NCBI GenBank assembly: GCA_941918925.1
Contig: OW799233.1
Location: 177,537,235-177,601,234 of the forward strand
From: Phyto melanocephala
Taxonomy: Eukaryota > Arthropoda > Insecta > Diptera > Rhinophoridae
Length of the DNA: 64,000 nucleotides
Direction: 5' to 3'
The notes beneath the pieces were generated by a model. That model was given only the letters and a program-made list of their open reading frames with translations. It was not told where the DNA came from and made no database searches. A program made the position numbers and the translations under genes. Positions 27,021 through 39,900 of this stretch are shown piece after piece. Positions within the stretch are counted from its first letter, which is position 1. Each line of letters starts with the position of its first letter.

Positions 27021-27155
27021 TGGGTCGATAATGGATAGCAACCAAACCTCAGCAACTAACAGCTGTCAATTTCATATAAAAATTTGGCAACCGAAAAATT
27101 GTAGTTGCTAGCTGGCAACGCAACTAAAGTTCGGTTGCTATCCATGATCGACCCA
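27021..27155. mobile_element. 135-bp MITE with terminal inverted repeats
   Basis: TGGGTCGATAATGGATAGCA at the left end is matched by the right end (reverse complement TGGGTCGATCATGGATAGCA). The repeat extends through ACC. CAA occurs on both outer sides, a possible 3-bp target duplication. It sits in the 5' untranslated part of the deleted mariner. Confidence 0.65.
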
Positions 27156-27430
27156 CAAGTTTTTTTCTGCATTTCATTTGACATTTCTCAATTTCAGACT
27201 AACTCAATTTGAGCCATGGAAAGATACACAATCAAGCCACGTGTTAAAGTTGTTCAGGTTTATTATAAGAATGGGCGTTTATATTTAAATGTCCAACAAT
27301 TGTGCCTCTCACGCTCGTAGTTGATGAACATTATGCATAAAGACTTGCATTGACATGCTAACAAGGTGCAATTGACTCAACAACTAAAGCCTCTTGACCA
27401 TTCCAAACGTCGTCAATGGTCAAGAGCTAA

Positions 27431-28197
27431 AGCTGGAGTTACATACCATGCGTTGTGTCCGTTGTTCCTTTTTTTATGCGTCTGTCAAAATGTAGAATCA
27501 GTTAATTTGTATGTGACAAGTTACACGGCAAAACGCAAAGAATGCATATACGTATCAAAGCAGCAAAATAGGTTCACTTTCAACTTTTGTATCCGTCGCA
27601 TAAAAGGTGAAAAAATGCCAGCTATTGTTGATAGCCATGGATGACAAATAATATTTTTTTGTCGATGTTATCGATACATCTGATTGTGTGGTGGATTTAT
27701 TTTTTCTATTTTTTATATTAAAAAATGTTTTTAATAAAAGAAAAAACATTCGAAATAAAGTTTACAAGTAATTGTAATAAAATAAAAAAAAAATACATAA
27801 AAACTAATTTAAAAAAAAATTTCATTACCAAAACTTTTATTCTATTTATCGATAACTGTTATGTGCTGAGTGTCATCTCTGTTTGTTTATTATTAAAAGA
27901 AAACATTTGCAATGGAGGAGAAGCTTATTGATGCTCGTGTTATTTTTTAGCTTTTTGTAGGCCCTTGTAGCACAAAATAAACTCAATGAATCCCATTAAT
28001 TCCCTTAAAATGTCAATTTCACTTTCCATTTTGGCCAAATTGTTTTTAGTTAATAAAAATATAACAACACAACAGCTGATTAAAAAAAAAGTTAATGCAT
28101 GAAACGCATTGTGTGTAACTTGAATTTAGAAACGTACAAAATGGTGAATAAGTATCAAACGCAACAACGCACGAACGGATGGTATGTAACTCCAGCT
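27431..28197. mobile_element. 767-bp PIF/Harbinger-like non-autonomous element
   Basis: The ends AGCTGGAGTTACATACCATG and (reverse complement) AGCTGGAGTTACATACCATC are inverted repeats flanked on each side by TAA (27428-27430 and 28198-28200). Three-base TWA duplications are the hallmark of PIF/Harbinger transposons. The interior is AT-rich with no transposase. It interrupts the mariner coding relic exactly after its QWSRA codons. Confidence 0.75.
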
Positions 28198-29429
28198 TAA
28201 TGGATGAGGTAATAATGCGGCACATTAATGGTATAGAACCTCAATTATGCCTCAGCGTCATCGAAAATTTAGACCATCGGATGGAGGTGTGCCGCCGAGG
28301 TCGCGGCTGCCATTTGGCCGATATTTTGTTCAATACATAATTGCACCATACCAATATTATCCATATTAAAAGAAATAACAATAATTTCCTAAATAATAAT
28401 TTCCTTATTTTTATTCAAAATCAAGATCGGCCCTTACCATCCCATATAAACAAATTAGTCATGACTCATGAGACAATCATAAGAAACAAATAAAAGTTGT
28501 ACAGAATCATTACAAAAAATGTAATCTCACAAAAGTGACATTATAAAAAAATAATATTTTGATATTGAATATCGTTAATAACCTTTTAGTACCATAAAAG
28601 TTATAAGCCAACAATAAAAAAAATTGTTTTTGTGTCTTCGTCCCACAGTGCACTTGTACTTTAAGTTTACTGCAATTGCCTCTGTACATGTTCAACCTAT
28701 CAAAAGCAATAACAAAAAGTATCAACGTAAAACAACATTTGTATCCACGACATGCAGAAAAAAAAAACACAAACAAACGTCTTTAAACGAATTTTCAAGC
28801 ATGATTTGACACAAACATGTCGTCAACAACAAGTGTACAAATTGCAACAGAAACTCTAACAATAACAAAGTTAAAAACAATTTACGAACGAGAAATTTTA
28901 AGCAATAAGGCAATGGTTTTAGTGACATCGTCTACTTATTGAAGAAAGAAACTTAATACGCCTAAAAGCATGACATAAAGTTGTAGAATTTAAGTGTAAA
29001 AGGAAATTTAAAACCTTATAAGCGAAAGATGGTATTTATCTTAAATTTAACTCACTTTAAAGCGCATTATAAAACAAAAAAAAAGCTGCTTGTTATCTGC
29101 CAACAGTATTTGCAAAAACTGTCGTATGCATAAATTTCATTTAAGCAAATTTTCATAGAGAATCAGTTGAATAAACCCTTTGATAATTTTTATGCATATG
29201 GCAGTTAACCCTTAATGTTTTTATCCTAAATGAAAAAGTCATCTATTACGTGTTTGTAGTTAAAATTTTTATGCCATAGACATAAATCAAATTAAGGGAA
29301 ACTTTTTCATTAACGCATGACCCTAATAACACTTAACAGTGTTAAACACGTATAACTCTTGCAATTATCATTTGTTTTAATTATATTTTGTATATATTAA
29401 ATAATTTTTATGGAAATCTAAAGACATGA

Positions 29430-31225
29430 GGCATTAGGTTAGTTTAGAGGAGCATTAAAAGCTTAAACCGGTGATAGGTATAATCGTATGTCCAAATTTC
29501 CTCGTTGTGCGTTCTAAGGAATGAAAATTCCTCTACTAGAACCACAATGTAAAACTCATCTTATTTCGACCATATCCCACATGTTGTCCACGTTAAAATT
29601 CTTGTGTCGAATACGAAAATACGCAGGACACTGGCAAAGTTAGTGTTTCAAAGTCTCTTCTTAGTATGCTCTATATGTTGTGTCATCCTACACTCCCAAC
29701 GGGCTAGATGAGTTCTTAGTTTCGTGTGATCTGTTATTACACTAGTTAATCTCGTTAGATGTCTATGTGGGCCACCTCAGTCTTAGAATTTATTTCGAAT
29801 TCTTAATATTCAGCCCTTTAGTACCTTGCCGACAGCAATAATCTGACGTATTATTGTGTCGCTCCAATCTCTAAAAACTTTGAAAGATTTTAGCATTTTC
29901 CAAGATTATAGAATTCAAAAATATTCCTATTTTTAATTTAACATTTTGGATAATTTAAAAGCTTCGTTTTCGTTTACGCCGATATGGCCTGGTATCCTTA
30001 TTAACTCTAGGAGGTCAAAAATTGCCTGCGAGTTTATCTTACTCTTGCATTACAGGACATTCCTAGATTTCACTTTTTTGTTCATTATGGTCTTGAAAAC
30101 TGAATGGCTATCCCTAAAGATACGAATCCGAGTTTTGTTATCAATCTCCTTCATCCATCTAATGCCTTCATTAATTGTCATAATCTCAGCCTGTAAAAGA
30201 GTATTGTGATCTGGTAGACCTGGTATTTACCTCCGTTTAGGTTTATGTCATAGAAAGCCATTACAGTTCCATCACCAATTTTCGATTAGTCTACTTACAT
30301 AAAGATACTTATTTCTTACTCTAATAACTTCATCCCATTCTCTCTCCTCTGGTATTATGGTGATGCAGTTAGCGTCTCAGGTCTCGTTGGGATTTTGTGT
30401 TATGTTACCTATACGATGTTTTCCATCGGTAAGATATCATTTATTCTTTGGTAACTAGTTTAATTGTCTCTCACCATCCATTTACTATTCCCCTTAATCT
30501 AAATGGCTGTTTCATATTTTACCTGTATCTCAATCGGCCGAATTGAAATGCTGATCTGTCCTTGGATCTTTTAAAGAGGTTTTATATTGACCTTCTGCCC
30601 CTGTGGACTAGTCAGTAAAAAACAAGTCAGTTGTTTGGGGGTTGCGGGTTCGATTCCCGCCGGAGACTCTGGAATTGTCTGCTTCTCTTTCTCTTCTATT
30701 CTAAATATTTCTATTCTTATTCTATTCTTCTCTCTATTAAGGCGTCACAATGGACCGTAGTGGTCTCCGAGTGAAGCTGTGAGGGTAACTTTGCACCAGC
30801 CTTACCTACCTACCTACCTACCTACCTCCCTACCTTCTTCTTTTAAAATGCACACTACATTATCAAGGCATTTGTAAGGATCGGACGCAGTATGCTCGTG
30901 TATAGCCAGTGTTACCTTCGGGCATACGCGCTATTTTGAGTCCGTTGCTCGATCACAAAGGCTCAAACTTCTTTAAGCTTTCTCGACTCTACTGCCAATG
31001 TGGTCTCTACGAGAAAGCTTCCAATTTAGTGCTACTCACATTTGTTTGACAGTTTTATTAATTTTTATAGTGTTATCTCGAAAGCCGGGACAGTCATACA
31101 CTATTATCAACATCTTCATCGTAAACCTACAAATGTCCGTCTTTCCCGGGTTGACATTGAGTCCTCGCTCCTTTGTCCAGTTGTAAGATATATTCAATGC
31201 TTCTGTTGCTTTTAAAGACACTCTG
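29430..31225 (-). pseudogene. Decayed non-LTR retrotransposon (reverse transcriptase and RNase H relics)
   Basis: On the minus strand, 31221-31036 reads ALNISYNWTKERGLNVNPGK, then TDICRFTMKM, the conserved palm/thumb segment of LINE reverse transcriptases. Further downstream, 30195-29950 reads EIMTINEGIRWMKEIDNKTR, FRDSHSVFKTIM and IRIPGHIGVNENEAFKLSK, a typical RNase H end. The order RT then RNase H fits RNase-H-bearing non-LTR clades. Stops and frameshifts show it is inactive. A SINE sits between the two parts. Confidence 0.65.
30597..30836 (+). mobile_element. tRNA-derived SINE with (CCTA)n tail
   Basis: A tRNA-like head contains an A-box-like TGGACTAGTCAGTA (about 30604-30616) and a perfect B box GGTTCGATTCC (30647-30657). 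A non-tRNA body follows (GTCACAATGGACCGTAGTGG and GTGAAGCTGTGAGGG), and it ends in CCTACCTACC repeats at about 30803-30830. It is inserted within a decayed non-LTR retrotransposon. RNA polymerase III could in principle transcribe it from the boxes. Exact target duplications were not established. Confidence 0.7.
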
Positions 31226-31243
31226 TGTGCAATATGAAATTAG

Positions 31244-31600
31244 AAAGTACAGCATTTTTATTGATACAAGCATAGGCTATTCAGAGCGCAATTTGCATTA
31301 CACGACGTAATTTTTATGGTTGCAGACTTCGCATATTTTGTTTTAATTTTGCTAACAAAATCTATGTCAATTTTATGCAGTAGGTCCACAGATTATCAAG
31401 CGGTATGTGCAGTTGCTCCATCTTGTTAAAAGAACGAATCAGAGTACTGATCTATCTAAGTTGTTGGCCATTGGTATGTAAATCGTTTGCGTTATTTCAT
31501 CCTTCACGTTGCTTTCAACGCGAACACTTCGATGAGGGTCGATCGGTTCATAATTGGTCTTAAAGACTATAAATATTTAGAGCCTCTGGAAATCACCTAC
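31244..31600 (-). pseudogene. Possible mariner scrap
   Basis: On the minus strand, 31428-31403 reads QDGATAHTA followed by two stops and SVDLLHKIDIDFVSK. The first eight residues match the second catalytic motif of the DD41D mariners elsewhere in this window. Little else is recognisable, so the call is weak. Confidence 0.35.
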
Positions 31601-34504
31601 ATTATTATAATGCCGTTTTAGATTTAAAACAAATTATTTTTATGATTTTCATTGACTGACTTTTTTTAAATAAAATAAATTTACAATCATGATTTTTATG
31701 ATCTTCAATCATAAAGTTGCTCAAATATACACGTATTGGCTGTTTAATTCTTCACTCTACTAAACCCAAACAGTTATAAATAAAAATGAGGCAGACGGAG
31801 AATAAATGACGCATTATGCAGAAACAAAAATAAATTTGCTTTTTATTTTATGTAAATTTTTTTCAGAAGCGGAGAATGTGTTCAGAACAAAATAGATTGT
31901 TGGAATAGAATTTAATCGCCCGACTAGAATCGGAGTAAATAACAGTGTTTGATAGACTATTTTTTGTTTAATTAACTAAACACCTTTGAAAGCTAATGAC
32001 TAGAATCCCATAAATAATTTAATATTGTTAATAAAGTTGTATTTGGTCTTGAACTTGATACAGCTCCAAAGATATGGGAAATCTAAATATAAGTTGGTAT
32101 AGACATTGGATCTACTATCCAGTTTTATCATTAACTCGGCTTTAGCCATTAAAACACTAAAGGCTTTTGTGGATATGTCTTTTATACCTTATTGCACGTA
32201 CAACACACTCAGACTGTAATAATAATTTCATTACCTGCAATGAATGTTTTCTTGTACAAAATTTACATGAACCAATAAAAAAACAAAAAGCCGCATGAAA
32301 TTGCAAAATATTAAGAGAAGATATCTTTTTTCCATTTTGGAGAAATGTGGAAAAAAATGAAAAATTTTAACATATAAAAGCCCAACGAAAAACTAAGAAA
32401 GCATTTAACCAAGACATTTAAAAACATAAACAAACATGGAGGCAGCCTCCAAAACCCCCTCATTTAAAGCAATATCATATCATGATGTCTTTGCTGTAGG
32501 TCGACGACAACAAAACAAATTTATGTTTCTTTTACTAAAGTTTAAGCAAAACTTTTTTTTCTTTTCTCCTGTTTTTTGCAGTCAAGCCAAACAAGTGACA
32601 TTGCAACAACCTAAAACACACATAGACAGACAAAAATACACAAACACTCGTTTGTAGTCATAGTCTAAAAAATAAATAACACATACATACAACATGTTAA
32701 AGGCAAACAAATAAATAAGAACAACAAAATACTTACACAAGTAATATGGAAGGCAAAGGAACAAACAGAACTACACACTGAAAGCACCCTTTCCAACACT
32801 GGCAAGAAAATATTTACATTTTAATTTTTGAAAGAACAACAACTGCAGTGACAGCAAAAAAACGATGATGCTGCTGCTTATACATACATGATGATATAGC
32901 ACGGCCTGATTGCTTTTGTCTTAAAAGGGATGAAGTTCGGTTTTTTTTTTGTCATTTTCCTAATAATAAGATGTCTTGAGGGCGGGTAGGAGTTTAGGGA
33001 ATGACTTTGTGTTTAGCGTGATGTGTGTGTTGGTGAAAGCATCTTATACAAGTGGCGACAAAGTGCCCGTAGCTGAACAATTTAAGCAGATTTTTAAGGT
33101 TTGTATAATTTTTTAGCTTTAGCTTAAGTAGAAAGTCTTCGAATAACGATGGAGTAAGAGACCAACTAGAACTTTTATTCTTATTTATTGTATTGTAAAA
33201 ACCTTATGCCAAAATATTCGTAAGAGAGTTTGGGTCAGTGTTGCAATGTTAGATTAAGATTATACTTGTTTTTTTAACATCGCGTCGCCATTTTTAATCC
33301 GATCATAACATATCGCGTATCGTCAAACTCCAGTTGTGGTTCTCAAATAACTTTCAGGGGGCACAGAGATTTCACAAGGCATCTTTTCTTTGTCTTACTT
33401 TCGTTTCGTTATATTTTTTTCACCAAAGTAGACGATTACTGTAGCCTTTTTCAAGATGTTGGTACTGCCATCTGTCGTTTCTAATGCATAACACCTTTAT
33501 ATGATTGTAAAGTATCTACACCTGCATCCTTTTGATGTGGTGAGAGATCTGGCCGAACATTTTTCTTTACCCTGTCTTTTCTTAACGCAAGGAGTGTGCT
33601 CGAACATTAGGGGGCTCTTATTTTCTTTGGCTTTGAACTTGTCTGAATGGGGTTTGGAGCTTCTTAGTTAAAATCTCTCAGACCAAGGGGACTCGCTTTA
33701 CAGCTTTGGCGCGCTATACATTACACACCACACCATCCACAATGTAATCTTAGTGCGTAGCAAAAAAAGTAAATTTCTGAAATCGTGTTCAAATAGCATC
33801 CTAGATGGTGACTGGCCCTACTTCTTTTTTAACAACCCTAGTAATTCTACGTTGCAAAGTTCTTCCTTTTCAGTTGTAATTTTATGGAATTAACGCCGCT
33901 GGAACAATAATAACTTTAATTCACAAATCTTTACATAACTGTGGCAAACTTTTTGCCTTATTTCCCAAATGTATGGCTAATACAGCGACATATAACAATA
34001 ACAATACTTCACACTTTACCTCAAAGCATAATACTTTTCTAACGATAATATTATAAATAGCAACATCTTGTGTTTGAAAATAATTTTTCTACAATTAAGG
34101 GCAGAATGTAGAAAAAGTATTTAATAAGTATTTGTATGGTGGTTAGTGATATCTTGAATGATACATTTTCAACACTGGGTTGTACTAAAAATTAATAAGA
34201 AAAAAAAATAAACGAGTATAAAAGTTATCGCATATTTATTATACCCTACAACACAATAAACAAAATATAATTATGTGTGATGAATTTTTAATTTCGATTT
34301 AAAAATTACATGATAAAATTGTTTTCGAGAGCTGTTACCAAATTTAATTTTAATGTCAAATGTATGTTTGAAAACCAAATTATGGCTTTAAATATATGTT
34401 ACCGAAGAAATGGGTGAATGTTTTATAAGCCAATGGCAATTCTATACAAAACGTTGTTTTTTTTATATTGAGATAACGTTGTGTTGACATTCATAGGTAA
34501 ATAC

Positions 34505-36637
34505 GTTTCATATATCACAGTACAACACATGATTTGCCAACTCAATTCTGTTAACTGTATGTGAAATTAGACCCAAAAAGAAGAATTTCTGCATCATTCG
34601 TTTTGTCTTCTTACCTGCGATTTGAAGTTAGTATCGATTTGAAGTTAGTACTATCGTATAGGGGAATTTATCACGTTTTAGGCCCTGTTGTTTGAGATAG
34701 CTCGACAACCACTAGCCCAATTTAGTTGAAATGAATTTTAAAAAATTAAGAATTACAATTCCCTTAATCTGTTCATATATTGTTTTCCTATACAAGTAAC
34801 ACTTTCGAAGTTAAAAATGAATGTATGAAGGGAAAAAATTATTTTTTGCCTAAAAATTTAAATTTTTTTTTTTTTAAATACATAAAAAATCCAAAATGGA
34901 AAAAAGTTTCAAGTCAGTCTAGTTAATTTTTCGCAAAGTCACATAACCTATGAGCAAAATGAGACAAAGATCATAAAAATCGATGCACGCGTTTCGCTTT
35001 TATTCGCAATTGAGTAAATGTATGAATTTCAAAAATCAGTTATAGCCACCACCCTTAAAATAAAAATAAAAATATAAATTAAAAAATTATCATGAAAAAA
35101 AAATTTTATTTATAAAAACTTAATGAAAATAAAATAATATGCAATTAATACGCAATTATAATATGCATAAAAACAAAATTTAGAACATTTTTTCAATTAT
35201 TGGCAATATCCATCCTTGTAGAAGTTGACGCTTGTGGTTCTGATGATCTTGTTTTCTTCGTAGGTTGTTCATATTCATGGTCTGAGTCTGTATCGTCATC
35301 CGAGATACGCATAATTTATGCATGCATAGCACCTGGATTCATCATGTCCAGTTGTGTCTTCCACCCAAATTACTGGCTTCATAAAAGATAACTTTCTACT
35401 TTTTCCGTGAATCCATTTTAGAAGGGTAGTATAACAACTGTTGCACACTGTGTTCGGCGTAAAATTTGCACCACTTAAATCTGCTTCATCGAAATAATTA
35501 CAATACGCGGTTTTGAATTGCTCAGTAAACAAATTTTTTCGATCTTTTTTCTGTATTTTTCGGACGATATGACCACAAACGTAACAATATTCATCCAAAT
35601 ATGGGCACTTGTTGTTTTCCATATTGATATATTTTATGTTTTGTTGTTATTCACTTTTAAAAAACTGGAGAAAAATCACTTTTACTGTTCGCGTTCGTCG
35701 GCACTGGCTGAATGCCAAAAGTCGATCAATGCACACCCCTAAATACTACGTATTTTTGAATATTTTACTGCCATGTACTTATAAATGGGCGCATATTTTA
35801 AGGGCGGCTGGCTATATACCTGATTCAGCACTTGTACGTTTCAAACTGTGCAAAACTTTCAAAATAATGACCACCCTTAAATGTGGGTGCAATTTCTGTA
35901 AAAAAATCATATAGGTAGCCACCGGAAAAACCAAAATAATAAAAAGGTCCACTTTCCGTTTAATTGTCCACGTACATTTATTACCGCAATCATAAAAATC
36001 AAATAACCTTTTGTTTATTCCTTTTTTTTTAATTCTCAGAATCATGAAAAAGGTGTCAATGTTTTCTCCAAATAATGTTGTGCATATCTCGAGCAAATTT
36101 TTGAAATTCATACATTTACTCAATTGCGAATAAAAGCGAAACGCGTGCATCGATTTTTATGATCTTTGTCTCATTTTGCTCATAGGTTATGTGACTTTGC
36201 GAAAAAATAACTAGACTTGAAACTTTTTTCCATTTTGGATTTTTTATGTATTTAAAAAAAAAAAAAATTTAAATTTTTAGGCAAAAAATAATTTTGTCCC
36301 TTCATACATTCATTTTTAACTTCGAAAGTGTTACTTGTATAGGAAAACAATATATGAACAGATTAAGGGAATTGTAATTCTTAATTTTTTAAAATTTATT
36401 TCAACTAAATTGGGCTAGTGGTTGTCGAGCTATGTCAAACAACAGGGCCTAAAACGTGATAAATTCCCCTATACGATAGTACTAACTTCAAATCGATACT
36501 AACTTCAAATCGCAGGTAAGAAGACAAAACGAATGATGCAGAAATTCTTCTTTTTGGGTCTAATTTCACATACAGTTAACAGAATTGAGTTGGCAATCAA
36601 TTAACTGAAAAATGTTGTACTGTGTATTTAAACGAGG
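34505..36637. mobile_element. 2.1-kb element with ~0.5-kb terminal inverted repeats
   Basis: Sequence from about 34505 to 35036 is repeated almost base for base in reverse complement at about 36094-36637. Shared landmarks are GCCAACTCAATTCTGTTAAC, GATTTGAAGTTAGTA, GTTTTAGGCCCTGTTGTTTG and CGATGCACGCGTTTCGCTTT. The outermost part (CACAGTACAACA) also matches, but the two ends differ there by a short indel. The arms are interrupted by about 1 kb with a cysteine-rich minus-strand ORF. No clear target duplication was found. This is most likely a DNA transposon of unidentified superfamily. Confidence 0.75.
35210..35622 (-). pseudogene. Cysteine-rich putative zinc-binding protein of the inverted-repeat element
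   Basis: An ATG at 35622 begins MENNKCPYLDEYCYVCGHIV, followed by paired cysteines in CNSCYTTLLKWIHGKSRKL, then FMKPVIWVEDTTGHDESRC and CYACINY. Regular Cys pairs and the His/Cys end suggest a zinc-binding fold. The first frame stops at 35296. The next frame continues MRISDDDTDSDHEYEQPTKK and SSEPQASTSTRMDIANN, an acidic Ser-rich tail. A frameshift or a small intron is therefore likely near 35310. Its location inside near-identical inverted termini says it belongs to a transposon. I cannot name the family and see no DDE-type catalytic core. Confidence 0.5.
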
Positions 36638-36856
36638 CGAGTGACAGCTGTTAAACAACTAAATCTTAAAAATCTTAATTTAAGGACAAAGATATTTTAA
36701 TTTTATTTTCATTATAAAAAAACCTTCAATTAAGTTAAAATCTTCATTCTGCCATCCCTGGGCAACACAAACCAATGGATTTGCAATTGTAAAGGTGAGT
36801 TGCACTCTCTTCTTCCCACAACATATTGAAAAAAGAAATATGCTATTACAGATTTA

Positions 36857-36975
36857 TTGCCGTATTCATAAAAAATATTTAAGCTTTATTAAAGGCTTAT
36901 TTGACAGATGTTGCACAGAAATTTGTCAAATAAGCCTCCAGTAAACCTAAAGTAATGAATTTATGAATACGGCAA
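36857..36975. mobile_element. 119-bp MITE-like inverted-repeat element
   Basis: TTGCCGTATTCATAAA at the left end is exactly inverted at the right end (TTTATGAATACGGCAA). The interior also has nested complementary pieces (GGCTTATTTGACA and TGTCAAATAAGCC). The target duplication is unclear. Confidence 0.55.
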
Positions 36976-39900
36976 TTGCATTTTATAGTTTGATGTACAT
37001 ATAACTTAAACTAATAAATTTAAAATTGTTGAGGTTACAGTAGTTTTATTTACAGTAATTTACGTATATTTAACATTTTCTTTGGTTGGCTGGTTGGTCG
37101 ACTAACATGTTAAGTAACATACAGCCGAAATGTGTTATTATGTGCAGCATACTTTCCTGCATATTAATAAACAGTAACATCTATGTCTTAATTTAAATGT
37201 AACGGCCTTCCAGTAATATACTAGATTGCGTATGTGCGGAAACTTTGGGAAATGTTACAGATTATTACTATGTTACTATTAATAGTCTAACAGTACAGCT
37301 AACAAAGCAGTGTAACAGTAGAGCTTGTTAAGTGTGTATCAAAATGAGTTTGATAAGAATGGTATATACATAACAACATGTAAGATAAATCATTTACTGC
37401 ATACGTAAATTCGAGTATGTTTAAATAAATAAAGTGATCTTACTATTATAATAAATTTCAAGTGTTATTATTTGCAATATAAAAGAATCCCCGGCTTGTT
37501 TAAGGGATATATACCAACGTTTATAAAAGGTATGAACGTAACAATACATTTTACATAGAAATTTAAACCACAAGTTTCAACATAACCTTAAGGTTAAAAG
37601 CTAATGTGAGACTGACTTGTTTATTTATTTTTAGTCAATGCCTGTAAGACGTACACGTAAAACTAAAAGTGAAAATGAGCTCTGGTCTATAGTTTGCCTA
37701 TGAATGTCATAATTGATACAAGGAACAGTTATACTGGATTCTGGTACTAAGCCTAGTAGTCTGTTTAAATTTGTGAAATATATTGAGCTATTATTATTTT
37801 ACAAGAAGAATTTAAAAAACAAAAAAAAAACCCCCGACCACAGAAAAGAAAGCACTTGCCGTGTACTTAATTCCACAGGACGTATAATATTGTTTGAATC
37901 GTGCCACAAACACTTCATGTTTTTGATATATATACTGCTTAGGAAATATAATTCTTATACTACTTAGGAAATATAATTTTTTAAGTTGTGTACGACATTA
38001 TTAATAAGAAGCGTCAAACTCCATTAGTTCGCATGAAATGTTAAACAGAGTACAAGCCCCTGGCTCATTGACAATATGATTAAATCATATTTGGGTGATT
38101 CACAAGGTGTCTTATCATGTTATATTGTTCTAAAATTTTACAATGCTTTTCAAACAAAAAGTGTCTTATAATAATAGACCTTTGTACGCTATGTTTATTG
38201 TGCTGTCGTATTTAATAAGCAGAGACCTGTGCCAAACGGCTAAGCCGGCTAAGCCAAGCCGCAATAGTTTTAAGCCGTTGCCGTTCATTGTATAATTTTA
38301 TCGGGCCGAAATCAAAATTTAAGCGCAGTTGCTATTTTTCGATAACAAAGCACTGGCGGCGTCAAAAAAGATCGGCTAATGATTCTGCTGTTTTTGTTTA
38401 TCAAAAAAATTTAATTTATTTGTGATTTGAGGCAAAACTGAAAAATGGAAAATATTGTGGTAAGATCTAATTAAATAAATACATGGATTAGAAATTAAAA
38501 ATATTTTAATTTAGCCAAAGCCGAATTGTTTTACATCAGCTGAACACAATAGTCCTAATTTTTCATGCTATTATTATAGAACATATGATTTTATGACACT
38601 ATTGTGAATCCCTCAATTGTATATTAGATTTTATAATTTTAACTTTGTTTCTTTAAAAATAAATTTTCTGTTGATGAATTTCAGCATTGATTATTTGTTC
38701 TTTTCCCAGAAGCCATCCATCCATATTTGGATTTGATATATTCCGAGTTTAAACACAGGACGAGATAAGTAGTTGGTAGTTGGCGTCCTAGAATAGAATG
38801 CAACCTGCGAGTTGGCAGTTGGCAGTCAACGTGTGAAGCATTCAAATAAATATTAGTAAAAACAATAAACATTTTAAGAAGCAAGCTATTACAATCTCTA
38901 CAATAAACTCACGACTTAAGACAAAAAAAACATTTGTTATTTGAAATGCAAAATTTTTCTGAAGTAATTATAAATTCTACTAAGACACAATATTTTTGTA
39001 TTTATTACTTTTTATTTAAAATTATATTTTTTCATACGTTTCGCAACAAGATCTTAGAACTCACTATTATTTTAATTTTAACTTTAATTTCCTTGAGATA
39101 TTCCTAAATAACTCCTAATATATAAATACGAATTAGTTGGTCTTCTTTTCCAACAACACAATAACAAAACTTTTCAACATATGCATGTGTGAATGTATGA
39201 CATAGAGACAATTAATATATTTTAGGGTCTACTTTTAGGAGCCCCCAACGAAATTTGTGTGCAGCAGAAAACATACGACAACGACATGAATAACTTACGA
39301 AACTGCTGTAAGTAGAAACACATACATGGCTTCGGTTTTTGTTGTTTTATGTATCTCTCTTTCTCTCTCTCTCTCTCTAGCATGATTTTCATGTGAAAAA
39401 AATAATAATAACAAAAAAAAAACAAACAAAAATAAAAAATTAAATGATAGAGGAGGGAATTGCAAAAGAATACAAACTTATACTACCACTACTGTTACAA
39501 CGATGCTTTACCTTAAATGCATGCTGTTGTTGTTGCCTTCACAATAGTTGTTGGGTTTTTATTCTACTCTTTTTTTAATATGTAGTTTGTGTTGTTCATA
39601 ATATAATAAGAAAACAACAACAAAAAGTTTGCTTGCAGTAAACATTATGATGCTGCAGAAGTTGTTGCTACTGTATAATGCATACGAACACATGTGTACG
39701 TACAAAGATATTACAGGTGTCACCAAGTTGCTCGGTAATGGTTCTTCTTTATTCTTGGTATTTTTTTATGAAGGTAGTTGATGTTGTAGTTGTTGTTTCT
39801 AAGTGTGTATTGATGTTTGTTGTATTTTTTCTGCTTTTTTTCCTATTTTTAATTCAACTTAGTGAGGCGTTATGTTGTCATTAATAATGAATGTTATGAG

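Larger units (their letters stand above)
26963..28445 (+). mobile_element. Deleted mariner-like element hosting two other insertions
   Basis: The left end GGGTGGTTAAATTTTAAGGG and following GCCGATGTT match a reverse-complemented right end (GGGATGG...TAAGGGCCGATCTT). Plus-strand coding scraps include MERYTIKPRVKVVQVYYKNG from ATG 27216, VQLTQQLKPLDHSKRRQWSR (about 27367-27426), and at the far side VIENLDHRMEVCRRGRGCHL ending at TAA 28338-28340. The sequence between the second and third scraps is foreign (27431-28197). Since that insertion made a clean 3-bp duplication, the whole catalytic region must have been deleted before or independently of it. Confidence 0.7.

Noticed and set aside
30604..30672. 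Functional tRNA gene
   Set aside because: The B box is good, but the acceptor stem does not pair convincingly, and the sequence runs into a SINE body with a CCTA tail.
33060..33900. Possible decayed element or exon in the more GC-balanced stretch
   Set aside because: No terminal repeats, conserved protein motif or splice-compatible frame could be identified.
35812..36150. 112-residue minus-strand ORF overlapping the right arm of the 2.1-kb element
   Set aside because: Part of it is inverted-repeat DNA, and no motif is recognisable; possible but unsupported.
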